Positions 1 to 11,900 of a DNA stretch of 64,000 nt are shown here, piece after piece (the first letter of the stretch is position 1; each line of letters starts with the position of its first letter). Under the pieces are notes generated by a model, which did no database searches, was not told the origin of the DNA, and saw only the letters and a program-made list of their open reading frames with translations. Position numbers and translations under genes: made by a program. The stretch is from NCBI GenBank assembly GCA_038363925.1, contig JAQQWL010000013.1, positions 1,054,001 through 1,118,000 of the forward strand, read 5' to 3'. This stretch comes from Apiospora phragmitis. Its lineage: Eukaryota > Ascomycota > Sordariomycetes > Amphisphaeriales > Apiosporaceae.

Positions 1-1445
1 GTCTCCCAGAATACGTGCAGGTTAGACTCGCACGGCAGCTTACATGACAGACAACCCGGACCACACACAGATGGCCATGTCGTTGCTGACTGTGAGCTTT
101 GCGCATGAGGCCCTTTTCGTTTGCCCCCGTGCTACCTGCCGGCCTCGCAGACCTTCCCCGCCATTCGTATGAAAAGAATAAGAAAAGAAGCTGGTGAGCC
201 TGTGTGTGCGCTGGAGCATGATCGGTCATCGTCCCGGCCGATCTCTCTCGCCCGACACAGATACATAGATTATCCGGATGATACCCGTCATGTCAGCATG
301 GCATCCAGAACCTTGCTCGCCTTGTCAGAGTTGCAGCTCCTCTCTTGCATTTGATGACCCAGACAAAGAAACTTTTATATAGATGGGTGAGTATGTATCA
401 AACACGTGTCATTAAATGCCCTTCAGTAGTATCATCAAGCCACTGCACGCGAATACGAGAGTGCCATCTGGAGCTACATATTGCATTCTCTCCCTCTTCG
501 TACATGCGTCCCAATGCCCTCTTCTGACTTACACTCCCGCCTATTGTGGTCACACACAGGTGGAACCTCGTTGTAGTGGGAGAGTTTCAACCCGGATCTT
601 CGAGTGCTCTCCGAAGCTGCAGCACCTGACCGACCGTCCGCTTCAGGTGCTTGTACCCAGGACACGGCGCCCACGCCATTCATGTGGCCTGATACGTATA
701 GGGGCATCAGGAATAAGACAAGACACTTGTGCTTGCATACGAACTAGGACCCGATATATTACCTACACTCCTGATTATCACTACAACAAAAGGCTGCTAC
801 ACGGTCGCGAACGGAAGGGGGTTCCTGCCGACCCCTGCCCGACAACTCAGGTACCTGTCAGGGTGACAGTGAGACGCAGGTATTGTAATGATTGCCCATG
901 GGCGAGCAATCCTGTCTTTGCCTTCTTCACTACTTCGTTAGGGACGTTTTGTTTAATTGGTAAACACATAGCAGCAAAGCATCATCAGGTGAAATCGCGA
1001 TCGTGGGTCATATACGTATCGATTTTTGGTTTCTAGCCATCTTCTAAACACAGGAACGTTAAATACACGCGTGATAACAAGGAGTAAACGCCCTCGACAC
1101 AAGCTCTTTTTCGTCAGTACAATCGCATGGAATTCCAAGGAGCCACCTTTCCGTCAACATGAACCGTCACCCTCATAAACATCCCCTGATCAAGGGACAA
1201 ACCACGATAACCCCAAGCCCTTTCTATGTGTCGAGTCTAATGCAGAAGTTAAAGCCTGTCTATCTTTCGCAACCACGCCCGGGAAAATGCAAAGCAAAGA
1301 TGCCGCCGTCATGCCAGTCCGATGCAAGTTGAAGGATCGAAACATTGTTCCAAAAAGCCGTCCGAAACAAGAGGAAAAAAGAAAACGCCGCCGAATGCTG
1401 AAGAAGTCGCCATTGAAACGTAAGGAATAGTAGACGCCACCACGT
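1..1445. other. Intergenic region downstream of the C2H2 factor
   Basis: No supportable gene. Open frames here (the longest about 200 codons, 416-1036) show no recognisable domain, no credible splice structure and low-complexity-free but random-looking composition. The right-hand end probably contains the 3' untranslated region of the minus-strand factor that stops at 1446. Confidence 0.5.
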
Positions 1446-4400
1446 TCAGATCTCAGTCTTGACAGATGGGATGCTGGGCGAATCCACCACCTGTGGCAAC
1501 GGTCTGAAAAGACTTGCCATGTTGAGAGTAAGATCGTGAACACCGTAGTCGTTGTCAATATCGCCAACAGAGCCCAGTTCTTCGCGACGGGAAGCCCCAT
1601 CCGACATCACCCAGCTCTTCACTGATTTGAGTAGATGCATGACATGAGCCATGCGCTGATCAGAAGGCATTTGAAGATCGGAATGTTTTCCGTTCTTTGC
1701 AAGGTATTTCGCCAGCCAGAAGAAATGGATGCCATCACGACAGAAACCGTAACGCCGCGGACTTTGAACCGATGGTGGAAATTGAATGGCCATGTCCATG
1801 TCCCAATTCGATTTGAACTTTTCTAATGCAGTACAGAGGGACTTGTACGCCCCTGGTGAAATCCCCTGGTTCAGACCAGAAACTGGAGTAGCTCTGCCGC
1901 TGTTGTTGGCACTGGCCGTAGCACTAGGTGGTGCTGAGCCTGGTTTCATTACCCAATCGTTTTGGGACAATGGCGTTGAGACTGAGTTGAGGGCAGCAAG
2001 ACTGCCATCCACATGTGCACGACGTATTTGAGCTAACAAGGCGTGTATGAGGATGAACTTTCCATACAGATTCGTGCTTCCGGGGTGGATCTGATAGGAT
2101 TCATGGAACAGAGCTCTGACGGCAAGGTCAAGTTCGGGCTGTTTGCTTCGCTGAGAACCATCAGGATTTCGAATTTTGGCAGCGTCCGATCCGTACAGAT
2201 GTAGAGCTTCTGCACATTCCATCGGGGTCTGTCCCTCCCAGGCAGCATCATCAGCCGGCAGAGGGATATGCATTTCGGACACATCGAATTGAGGAGGGCT
2301 ATTGAAGTACAGACCGTGTGACACATCAGACAGGTAAATCAAGTGCATCAGACGGATCCGGCGCTCTTGCTCGGTCCAGACGTTCCAATCAAAATCTTCA
2401 GGGCGAATGCTCTGCAGATTCATATGTGGCTGATGAAGAACGCTGTAAAGATATGAACTAGACGACACCCGTAGCAGGTCGTATCGCCGCGCAATGTCAG
2501 CAACTTGAGGGAACAGATGTCTCGCACTTTCTCGCTGGATGGGTGTGCCGTGCCAAACCAATAGAGCAATCAAGAGCGTGAGAGCCTGCAGCTTTTCTAT
2601 CTGTAACTTGTCATTGCCTTGTTCGTTTTGAATTGGATTAGACTGGACTCCGCCAGAGAAGAAGCCCGAATCTCGTTCAAGAGCAACCTTGACAAAGTTC
2701 ATCATGTCTCGAACCTGTGCCGGCGTAACACGGTCAGAATAGCAAGCTCCAACGCAACACATGCCCGCAATGAGGCCTGTGTAAGCATCGAGAATGCGAA
2801 AAGTCGGAATGTGTAGAAATGAGAAATGGACGTGGAAGTGGGTATATTTTTCGAGGAAATCTTTGATGTTTGCAGGCGAAAAGTAGGCGTTTACACCGGC
2901 CGTCTGGGAGGTAACGACAGTGCCAGGAGGATAGAAGAAAGTTTGGATCTGATTAGAGAGACGTTGGTAAGGGTCATTGACAGTAGGCGGGGTCCCCCAG
3001 TTGGAGAAGAAGAGTGATCGGTCGTTGAGGTCGTTCGGGGCGGCTCTCTCGGTCTCGCCGTTATGCGGGTCTGTTTTGGTTGCGATCTGATTCTGTCCAA
3101 GATTAGGAGGTGGGAACGAATTGACGTAGGTATCTTGCGCACCAGGCTGGAACAGGGCCCAATCAATGGGCCCTTGGGGATTGTTGGATCCTCCGAACAT
3201 AGGCATGCCATTTTGGCCTTGAGGCATGTTGTAGCTGGCGAGCTGAGGGTTGATGTTGGAAGCCATGGTTCCCTGAACGTCGTTGCCATAGACGGACCCG
3301 TTGTTTGTCATGCTGCGTCGGTCGCGGTTCTGCTGGTCATCCATACGGCTGATACTGCTAGATCTCGAGAGCTGGTTCTGGTCATTGGGCATGTTTGACA
3401 TATTGTCGGACATCTGGACCATTCCAAAAGGGTGGACAACGTTGTCTCCTTGCATGCTGTTCAGTCCGTTCATTTGGTTCATTTCACCTTCCTGGGCTTT
3501 TTGCTGAGCGGCAGCATGCTTCTTAACGTGGGCTTGGGGGTGAGACAGATGGCTCGCCCCTGTAGGATTTCCTCGTCTGATGGAACACTTCTGGAAGTGT
3601 CTCTTGAGGATATCGCTTCGGGAAAACGTATCGCGGCATAAAACGCACATGTAAGGGCGGTCGCCGGTATATCAGTTAAAATGTCAGCGTCCTTCTTCCA
3701 CACGCGCAAAGGCACGGCAGTTGGAGTACTTACGGCGCAAAAGATGGCGCTTGAGATGCTTTGCATGGAGGTAGGTTTTAGTGCAATGCGGGCATGGGAA
3801 CTTGCCATCTGCATCCTTCTGGGGGATGACAGTGTTCTTAGAGGCGCCGGCCCCAGTGGGGGCAGCAGGTCGGCCAGGCGCGCTGGGCAGAATACCGCGG
3901 CGGCCTTGGGAACCAACCACATGGGTAGGCTGCTCGCTGTCCTGCAGAATCGACTGCTGCGGCATCAGGGGACTCTGCGCGTAAGGCGAAGAGATACCGC
4001 TCTGGGGCATGACACCACCTGCGGGCATAGGGCGCAAGACAGGGGGGCGCGAGGCAGGTGCTGGGGCAATTGGCTGCTGGTGGGATTGAGCCACCGAAGC
4101 CTGAGGCATCATGGAAGAGGTAGTTCCATACCCCTGGTGGGGTGGGTTATAGCCGCCCATCATCTGGGGATAGCCTCGAGGCGGGCCATTCTGAGGGGGA
4201 GGGTAGTTGCTCATGTTGTTGTTAGGCGTCGGTGGGTTGGGAGTACCAGGGGTTCGAGGGGTATGAGGGTGACTGTTGTAAACCGAGTGCATAGCAGGGT
4301 TGGTATGCGGCTGCAAAGGCGGCAGGGTGTGCTGGGCCAGGTGGCCGTTCTGATGCAACTGGCCGTTTTGAAGCTGATGAGGCGAGATGGCAGCAGGTGA

Positions 4401-4454
4401 TGGATAGCTAGAACCCGATGTGCCTATGACATTAGGGTATTGAGAGCCGTCCAT
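1446..4454 (-). CDS. C2H2 zinc-finger transcription factor with fungal-specific (PF04082-type) domain
   Basis: Two exons (4454-3734 and 3670-1446) give about 981 aa. The N-terminal 210 residues are rich in Pro, Gln, Asn and Gly. Finger 1 (about residues 221-241) is CPHC..H-x3-H. It is followed by a TGDRPY linker and finger 2 (about 249-269), which is CVLC..H..C, a C2HC variant. The splice falls exactly on the second His of finger 1. A Met/Asn/Gln-rich linker follows, then a fungal_trans-like regulatory region from about residue 510 (FHVHFSFLHIPTF). This layout resembles AmdX-type C2H2 regulators, but the target pathway cannot be read from sequence. A nuclear DNA-binding role is inferred from the fingers. 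Odd point: the single intron has a good GTAAGT donor and a CTGAC branch point but ends in AT rather than AG. Retaining it would stop translation just after finger 1. Confidence 0.85.
3671..3733 (-). other. 63-nt intron with non-canonical 3' end (GT..AT)
   Basis: The donor GTAAGT is at 3733-3728 and a CTGAC branch-like motif lies about a dozen bases before the 3' end. Joining 3734 to 3670 restores the zinc-finger His and a perfect TGDRPY linker in frame, so the boundary is fixed by the protein. The last two intron bases (3672-3671) read AT. No usable AG lies nearby: upstream AGs lead into a stop and the next downstream AG would delete finger 2. It is either a real splice-site variant or a sequence error. 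Confidence 0.6.
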
Positions 4455-5950
4455 ATCCCGGAGACGCGACGTTACCGAACACTACAAGAGAGGGCACCGT
4501 GTTAGCAGGAAGTTCTGTCAGTGAAGGTAGATCCGCCTCACAATCCCGATTTTTGAACTGAAAGGAATCCCTTGAAAGAACGAGTCCAAGACGCGTTCTC
4601 TCAACTCGACAACTGTTTAGTCGAGACGTGGGAGTGCTGCAAGGCTTTCTCACGAACGATGCAAAAGCAAGCGCGCGGAGGATCGAGAGTGGGGATTGTC
4701 GCGAACACAAGATGGATACCCGTCCAAGACGCGCAAATCCTGCCGACTTTTCGAACTTTCTTCTTCTTCTCGACAGAGCACAATCAACCGACAGGTCGAG
4801 AGTGTTCAGATCAAAAACCCGAAGAAATCCTCCACTTGATACCGGACGAGGGTGGTGGTGACGCTGTCGCCAGTAATGCGTGATGCTATCGCGATACTTG
4901 GACAAGCTTCAAATGTGGGTGGCGTGGCGTTGTGTAGGTTTAGAGTGGTGAAGTGGGCAGGCAAGGAGATGGAAACAAAAATTCTGGTGATGAGGGGAAT
5001 GGTGGTTTTTGGGGTAGAATTGGGGCCAAATGGAGCTCGGTGGATGAAAAGGTAGTTCGTGAGGCTCCAAGGTCCAAACTAGGTAGTGGCAGTGGGAAAA
5101 GGGTAGGAGAAAAATAAAAAACAACAAAAAAATAAAATACTCACAGAACGAAAATGCCTGATCTGGAGACAGCTGATTGTGTGAGTGATGCGAGAGGAGT
5201 GGGTGAGAGACTGGAAGCGAGTCTGTCTGCCTTTCTGCCTCTTTCTGCTGTCTTTCTGCTCTCTGGCAATGCCTGTCTGCTTCTTGGCCTTCGCGCTCTG
5301 TCTGCTGTCTGATGTCTGACTGCCTGCCTGGTCTTTCTACTACTGCTGCACGCACGTTGGAATGGGTATGGTATGCAGTATGTAGTAAGTAGTATGTGGA
5401 TTGGGGGTGATGGGCGGGCAAGGCGAGTCCCAAAAGAAGAGTTGTTTGTAAAGTGGAGAATTGGATCCCCTTCGAGGGCTGTTACGTGGTGAGGAGCCTT
5501 CTTTATTCTATTCCGCAGTCTTGCCGCCGCCCTGGTTTTTTTTTTTGGGTCCTCTGGGAGCGACTCGTATAAAATTTCCTCCACTGCGGTTGACCTGGGT
5601 AGAAGGGTAAAGATGGGTTTGGTTCTCACTTGGACGTGGTCCTGATAGGTGCAAGAGCAAGGAACTCCAGACAGGACCTTCTGAGAACTGGGAAGGAGAC
5701 TGGCTGATGGTGGGAAAAAAGAATTGAGATAAAACGATAAAAGGGACGGGAAAAAATTAATAAAAAATCTGGAAACCAGGGGACGGAGCAGAGGCAGGCA
5801 GTGGCAGGTCCAGGTACCTCGAGTACCTTGAGCTTAAAAGCGGGGCTATTTCTTCGAGTGCCGTCCAAAGAACCGTTGATCGGCCGTGTGGTTGTAATTG
5901 TAATGGCTGCAGATTTGGTACTGGGTAGCCAAAAAGTGGGTGACGATAAA
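4455..5950 (-). other. Probable long 5' leader / promoter of the C2H2 factor
   Basis: Pyrimidine-rich on the minus strand, with several short upstream open frames but no conserved protein. A candidate leader intron runs from a GTGAGT donor at 5144 to a CTCTTGTAG acceptor ending at 4482, 27 nt before the ATG. Long 5' leaders with upstream frames are common for fungal regulators. Assignment is by position and splice motifs only. Confidence 0.35.
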
Positions 5951-8900
5951 TGATGAGACGGGGTCGTCAGGATTTTCTGAAGATTGGTAAGACAGTGCGG
6001 ATTGGACCTACCCTATACATCTGGTATATTCACATCCACTTACACACTCTTACAATAAGGTACATCCTTACCTACACGCTCACACGCACGCATGCGCAGG
6101 GTTCTGATGAACTGTCTCGCCTGGTCACGAACCGGGGGGTAACAAAAATGCCCTCTACCGCCATCTATTCGTCCTGGTAGCCAAGTACAGGTACAGCTGC
6201 AACGCGCAGCGCCGCGCCGATTGCATATTGGGCCGAAGATTGACGGAAGGTGAAGGGGCTTCTAGCTAGCTAGCTGTGCTTTACTGTCCTTCATGCTTGC
6301 TTGGATGCACTCGATTGGATGTGATGTGTTCCAATGCTGTAAATGTTTCCAGACGAACACTCGACACGCAGATACTCATAGACCACACTACTGTGGTACT
6401 AGGGGTTTCCAAGGGGGGAGAGAGCTGTGAGAGGACCGCTTGTCGGTGTGGAGCAATGCACGCCAGCAGGGGGGTACACTCGTTGTACACAATAGAACCG
6501 TGCTGCTCCACAAAGGAGCCGCCGATACATACGCCAGTCGCGCTTCAAGCAGGTTAATGCTGGTGCTAGGAATTGATCTTTGCTTCCCAGCCCACCGCCT
6601 GTGCCTCGGGCCATTCAGGGATCTATTCTTGAGTCCATGAAACCGCTACGTTTGACACGTAGGGCCATTGTATCTTGATGCTCCCATTTCCGATTCCATC
6701 TTGCTTAATACGTACTGTGCGGTGTGAGAATGGGTGAGGGAGGGAGGGTGAGAGACAGTGAAGGAGAAGAGGGAGATTTGAGACAGTCCATCGCGAGGAA
6801 GTTGAATAGATACAGGTAGAGAGTACACGTCCAGTCACATTAAAGAGTTGATTCGTAGGTACATGGGAAAAGAGCCAAGGAAGCAAGGCTTATATTATTA
6901 GTAACCCGTGGGCGTGAACGAGCTGTAATGTTCCGTTTCATGGGGGATATGCTCTTTTCCGGTCCTGGTCAGCTCAGACATCTGTCGGATATAGTTGGGT
7001 ACCTCGCTTGGCGGTGTATCTGATGGGTTCTTACCTGTTCACTGTCGCATTTGCCGGGCGAAGGGGATCAACTACATACACCTGTGTACCAGACGTACAT
7101 AGGAGGGCTGGCTACCTCCTCCTATCAGCTCGTCTTGTTGCTAGCATTGGTTAATAACGTTAGTTTCTCTTTGCTCAATCGCCTTGGCCTGCGGTTCTAC
7201 GCATTCTGCCTGCGCAACCCAATTCATGCATCTTCTGTCCAATCAGCGCCTTGTTGTCCAATTTCTACATTCTAGCATCACGGATGGGCGCAGTACTTTG
7301 CGATGCCGCACTACCGCTGTAAGCTGCCAACGTTGATCCTTGTGGGTGAATTCGCCAGGTTGGTGTCATTGGGAAATACAAAGTAAGAGCATGCTGTGAA
7401 GTCACGTCGTGCTTTCAAAGATAGACGTGCGCTGGATAGAGAGCGAGCGATGGCCGTTGGTGTATCATGTCGTTTCGTACCCTGGAAATGTACATACCTC
7501 ATCGGGGCCAAAATCTCAATTTGATGCTAAGAGTTGGCCTCAACATGCCGCCTTAAGCCGCCATGGCGACGGCTGCTGTGCATGCACATATCGAATGTTT
7601 ATCGACGTAGGAGAGGTGATGTCTTCGTTACTGGCCCCTTGGATTGGCTATTCTGGGAGACCAAGAACGCAGCGATTGTTTGGTGGAGGACCAGGTGCAT
7701 CATCGGAAGCCATGCCTATGTTTTTGTCCAGGTCAGTCAACACTGCAATCGCTCGCCGGAAGGGTGACCAAGCAAGATATCACATGATGCAAAGGAACTA
7801 AATATCACAATCGATTAATGACGAGCCAATTGGAGGCTTCGCTCTCTGTCCGATCAAGGAGCTCGGCCGTAATCCAGCGAGAGAATAAGGGATGCCCGCG
7901 GTCGGACGGAAAAACAAAGGAACAAGACAAGTTCATAACGATTCTTCCATATCAGGCTTGGGCTTGGGATCGCCAAAGTGCGCTCTTCAAAGTGGCATCT
8001 GGTGCACCGAGTAGCGACTGTCTCATATGCAATTTGCAGGGATCGGCTTTGGCTTCCAGGCCGGTCGAAGATATCCGTCAGGCGGATGAAAAATGAAATG
8101 ACTAGCAGCAGCTAGACAGACATCGAGCATACCGCGAGGTGTGAAAGTCGGTCTCCATGGCACCGCCGAACTATACATGTATACGGACAGGCGATAACCA
8201 TATCCCAAAAGTCGACCGCCGCGATAAATTCATCCCCTCATGGGGCTCCCGCGATGACTCCAGTTTTTATGTCCTGAAAACCGCCGGGTGCGCGGTTGAT
8301 GCGGATGCGGATGCGCGACTCGGAGGATGGTGGGTCAAGTCTTGTTGTTCTGGCTCGAGGAGTTCAGACCAAAAATTCGATCGGTTGGGCTCCGTGGCAT
8401 AAGACTGAGCTTCGGCATTTCGGCCCTCAGACACCTGGATGATCATTTTCGATGCACCCCTTGCGGTCAATGCTGCAACCTGCTGCCTACCCATCAACCA
8501 TTCGAATATGCCACTCGAATATGGCGGTGAATCGTTCCCCGGTCGGGTATAGGTATAGGGGACAAGGTCACAATGTAACACTTCGAGATGATGTCATCAC
8601 GAAGCATGCGCTCTTCTCCCCGACAAATTACCTAATGTCTACATACGGTGGTAACTCGTAACCCCTGTTCGGTCAAGCATAGGTACCGTGCAGCGCGTGT
8701 TTGCCCGCATGATCGATCATAAGAGCACATTACAGCTCGCCAGACAGAGTCTCGTGTATCGAAAGTACAGAGAAGCCATGGGTTCTCAATTAAACCAAGT
8801 GCCTGTCAAATTCAACGTCCCTATGATCCTGAGCCATTCGAGGCTATTACGAACGAACACACATAAGAAAGAAAAGAAGAAGAACAAACGCAAACACCGC

Positions 8901-11900
8901 CCAATCACGCCCATTGGAGGCTGATCACCCAAGGAGATTTCTCGGCGTCGCCACGGCACAAAAGTACTACAGCTTGTTGCTTGCTAAGCGCTCTTGGCAT
9001 TGTGTATTTTTTTTCCCTCCCCCGTGATAGTGCCTCTCTGGCCATTGATGGCCAAGCTTATTGGTGCCTCGAGTAAACTACTCGACCACCCTTCAGTACA
9101 CCTCGGCCATGGGTCCGGGATTCCGGCAGAGAACGAACGATGCAAAACGTCGAGGTCTGATAGCGTTCTGATTCATGTTATCCCACGATGGTGATGAAAG
9201 CTAACTGCTTACGAGTCAAGCGAAACCACCCCAAAACACACATCCTAGGTTACGTATGGGCCAACCTGGTCACCGCCTTGAGCGTCCAGGGAGTAAACAG
9301 TGTGAGACGAGTGTGGGAGAGCGGCACTTTCCATTCAGTCGCGCGCGCAATGTTACTCGTCGGTAATTTGCTCTTGACGGACCTAATTGAAGGGGTAAAA
9401 ATCTTCCGTTCATCAGGAGGTTCTATGAAGTTTTAGTCTGTATACGTGCCGCAGAAAGGAGTATACTGCTCGCATGTATTGGTCGCCCAGTCCCAATGCA
9501 TGTGGAGAAGGCATAGCTGCCCTGCATCTTTTTACTGGTTACTGTACATACCATCAGTGTACAATGTATGCTCTGGTGTGGTGTTCTGCTCTTCTGAGAA
9601 AAGGTCGTGGGGCCCATTTTCATCCCGTCTCAGACCCTCAGGCCATCAAAGAAGATGCTGACTGATCAGCCGTCGTGGGGTACACGTACAGTATCTTCAA
9701 CATGAAAATGGCATGGCATGTCATGGACCATCTTTTGCACAAACCACTACCAGCCACCAGCAGTCTGGCAGTCATGGATGGACTGAAGTGCTGTCACGCT
9801 GTACGACATAACAAGTGGACCGCCGGATGCTCCAGTCGGGTACAAAGATCTCAGTCAGTTACATGGCCCCTGCCCTGATTGATAAATATTAGGGTGAGGC
9901 TGGACGGCAGCGAGAGAGAAAGGCTCAAGGGCTCAGCGAGAGGCTCGGAGACCCATTTCGTGTAACCTACGGCGCGGTAAGCGAACAGAGGGACCCATTC
10001 TCCATTCCTTCGACGGGTGTTCTTCAAGATGGGTCTGTACACCCTCAGAAACAGATTTTAGCCTTCGGGACCCTCGACGTAGCCATGGGCGCGCTCCACA
10101 TCCCACATGGTCCGTCAGACTGCTGCAGGCGCCAAGATCAGATAGAGGACCAGCAATCTCACGATGGTGTTTTGGTGTCTTCCCCTTCATCTCAAATGCA
10201 TCGCAGTAAATTTATCGGCGTTACGCAATCGGGTAATGATGGCGGCAACGCTGGTTTGATTATTGTACTGCGCGCTGCTCGCATCAAGATATCTCGGCCC
10301 CTCCACCAACGGCTCAGGCTTGCCGATGACAGGCAGTAGGCAATACTGCCGTAGTATTCCCGCTGAAGCCAAGGCTAGCCTCATTTTGGGTAACTGTCAT
10401 GGAATGGAATTTCCGTACTGTGTGTGTGTGTGTGTGTGTACGTAGGTACTTTTCCTTCCCTCGAGGAGGTGTAGGACGCTACATACAGTAGTGCCGTCAA
10501 CTACCTACATGTCTAGTAGATTGGGGGCCCTATCTAAATATTAATGAGACTACTACTATTAGTCCGGACGGCTCCTTGGATCCTGTGCCGCCTTGCTAGA
10601 TTTTCCAATTATCGCGTAATGGATGATAACCGTTAAGGAAAAGTCACGTTTGGCTTTTAATATGTCCGAATTAGACAGAGCGTGAGAAAAGCATGACGGC
10701 ACGCATTGCATAGTCGTGCGAGGCATATTTCTACGAATGCTTGAGAAGTACTACCTACTACTACAACACTGACTCCCAGATTACCGATGACAAGGGGGAG
10801 GGGATGACAATCACGTAACGTCATTAATATTGCACATATTGAACATTATCCTATGCACGGGATGTTTTCTGCATGTACCGACCCAGGCGTGACGGATCAG
10901 TCATCTACGACCGTTTAACAATGCTGCCTTGCTAGGACTAGCTCTCAGAGCTAGCTGTGGCGTACTTTCCCTCTTCGGGCATCACGCCTCACTTGCAGGT
11001 AGAGAGTACATGATTCCCCTTGCCAAACCGAGCTTGCACCGAGCCGGACTACCTGCACCGCAGCGCGACACTATTCCGCGACCTCTCACTAACGACTTTG
11101 ATACATGCCCAAAATCCTATCTCCTTGCGGCTAATTAACATGGATTATAGATGTGAACATCTCGTTGTGCAGGTAGTCATTTGAGTGCGTGATGTTGCAA
11201 TGCGACGCGCCAGGCAAACCTCATATGCTCTTGACTGTCATTCGCAGTTGAAGCATCCCAGGCCAGGCATGGTGACTCGTGCAAGGCATCTTCTACATAC
11301 AGCTCCCCTGGAGCGTCAAAAGTCTTGGACTTTCCACATCTGGCAATCAGATTGGAACAGCCTACGGGAGTTGGGGGTCAGAAGCAACTTCCAAGGCTCG
11401 CTGGGAATTAGTACGTCACTGTAGTTTGACGGTCTTCTCTTGGACGAGTATCATACATCTAGATGCTGTGAATACCATCTATCAATCTACTATAACTATA
11501 ATTACCGTGTCTACCTACCGGCTGGGTACCTGCTGCCGTCATTCCGCATAGAAGAAACAAAACTTTTCAGTGTCAGGTCTTGTCGCGCTAGCTCTCAGGA
11601 GTTGGCGCTTTCGGACTACTCGCCGACAAGTTGGTGCTTGTCGCGGGTTGCATCTTCCTACAAGACTACGATGCATGATGGCAAGGTGGTTGCAAAAGGC
11701 TTGAGGCAGTTCCATGGCATGGAAGCGGGAGAAGAACCAGCCACCGCGCACTGCACTACGCGAAGTGTACCCTTCTTGAATCTTCACACCACACACCACC
11801 ACACTTATTACTTCTTCAATCACCACGAAACGGTATCAATCTGTTTGGGATGCATGCTAAAGGTACAAATCCTTGAAAAGCGACGGCGGCACTGCCGCAA

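Noticed and set aside
416..1036. 206-codon plus-strand open frame
   Set aside because: No recognisable motif or splice context; Cys/Arg/His-rich chance translation.
4909..5868. Several 80-170-codon minus frames upstream of the C2H2 factor
   Set aside because: Low-complexity Ser/His/Pro translations of a pyrimidine-rich leader; not conserved-looking.
10936..10950. Hairpin TAGCTCTCAGAGCTA
   Set aside because: Only a 7-bp stem without a T-tract or conserved context; likely chance.
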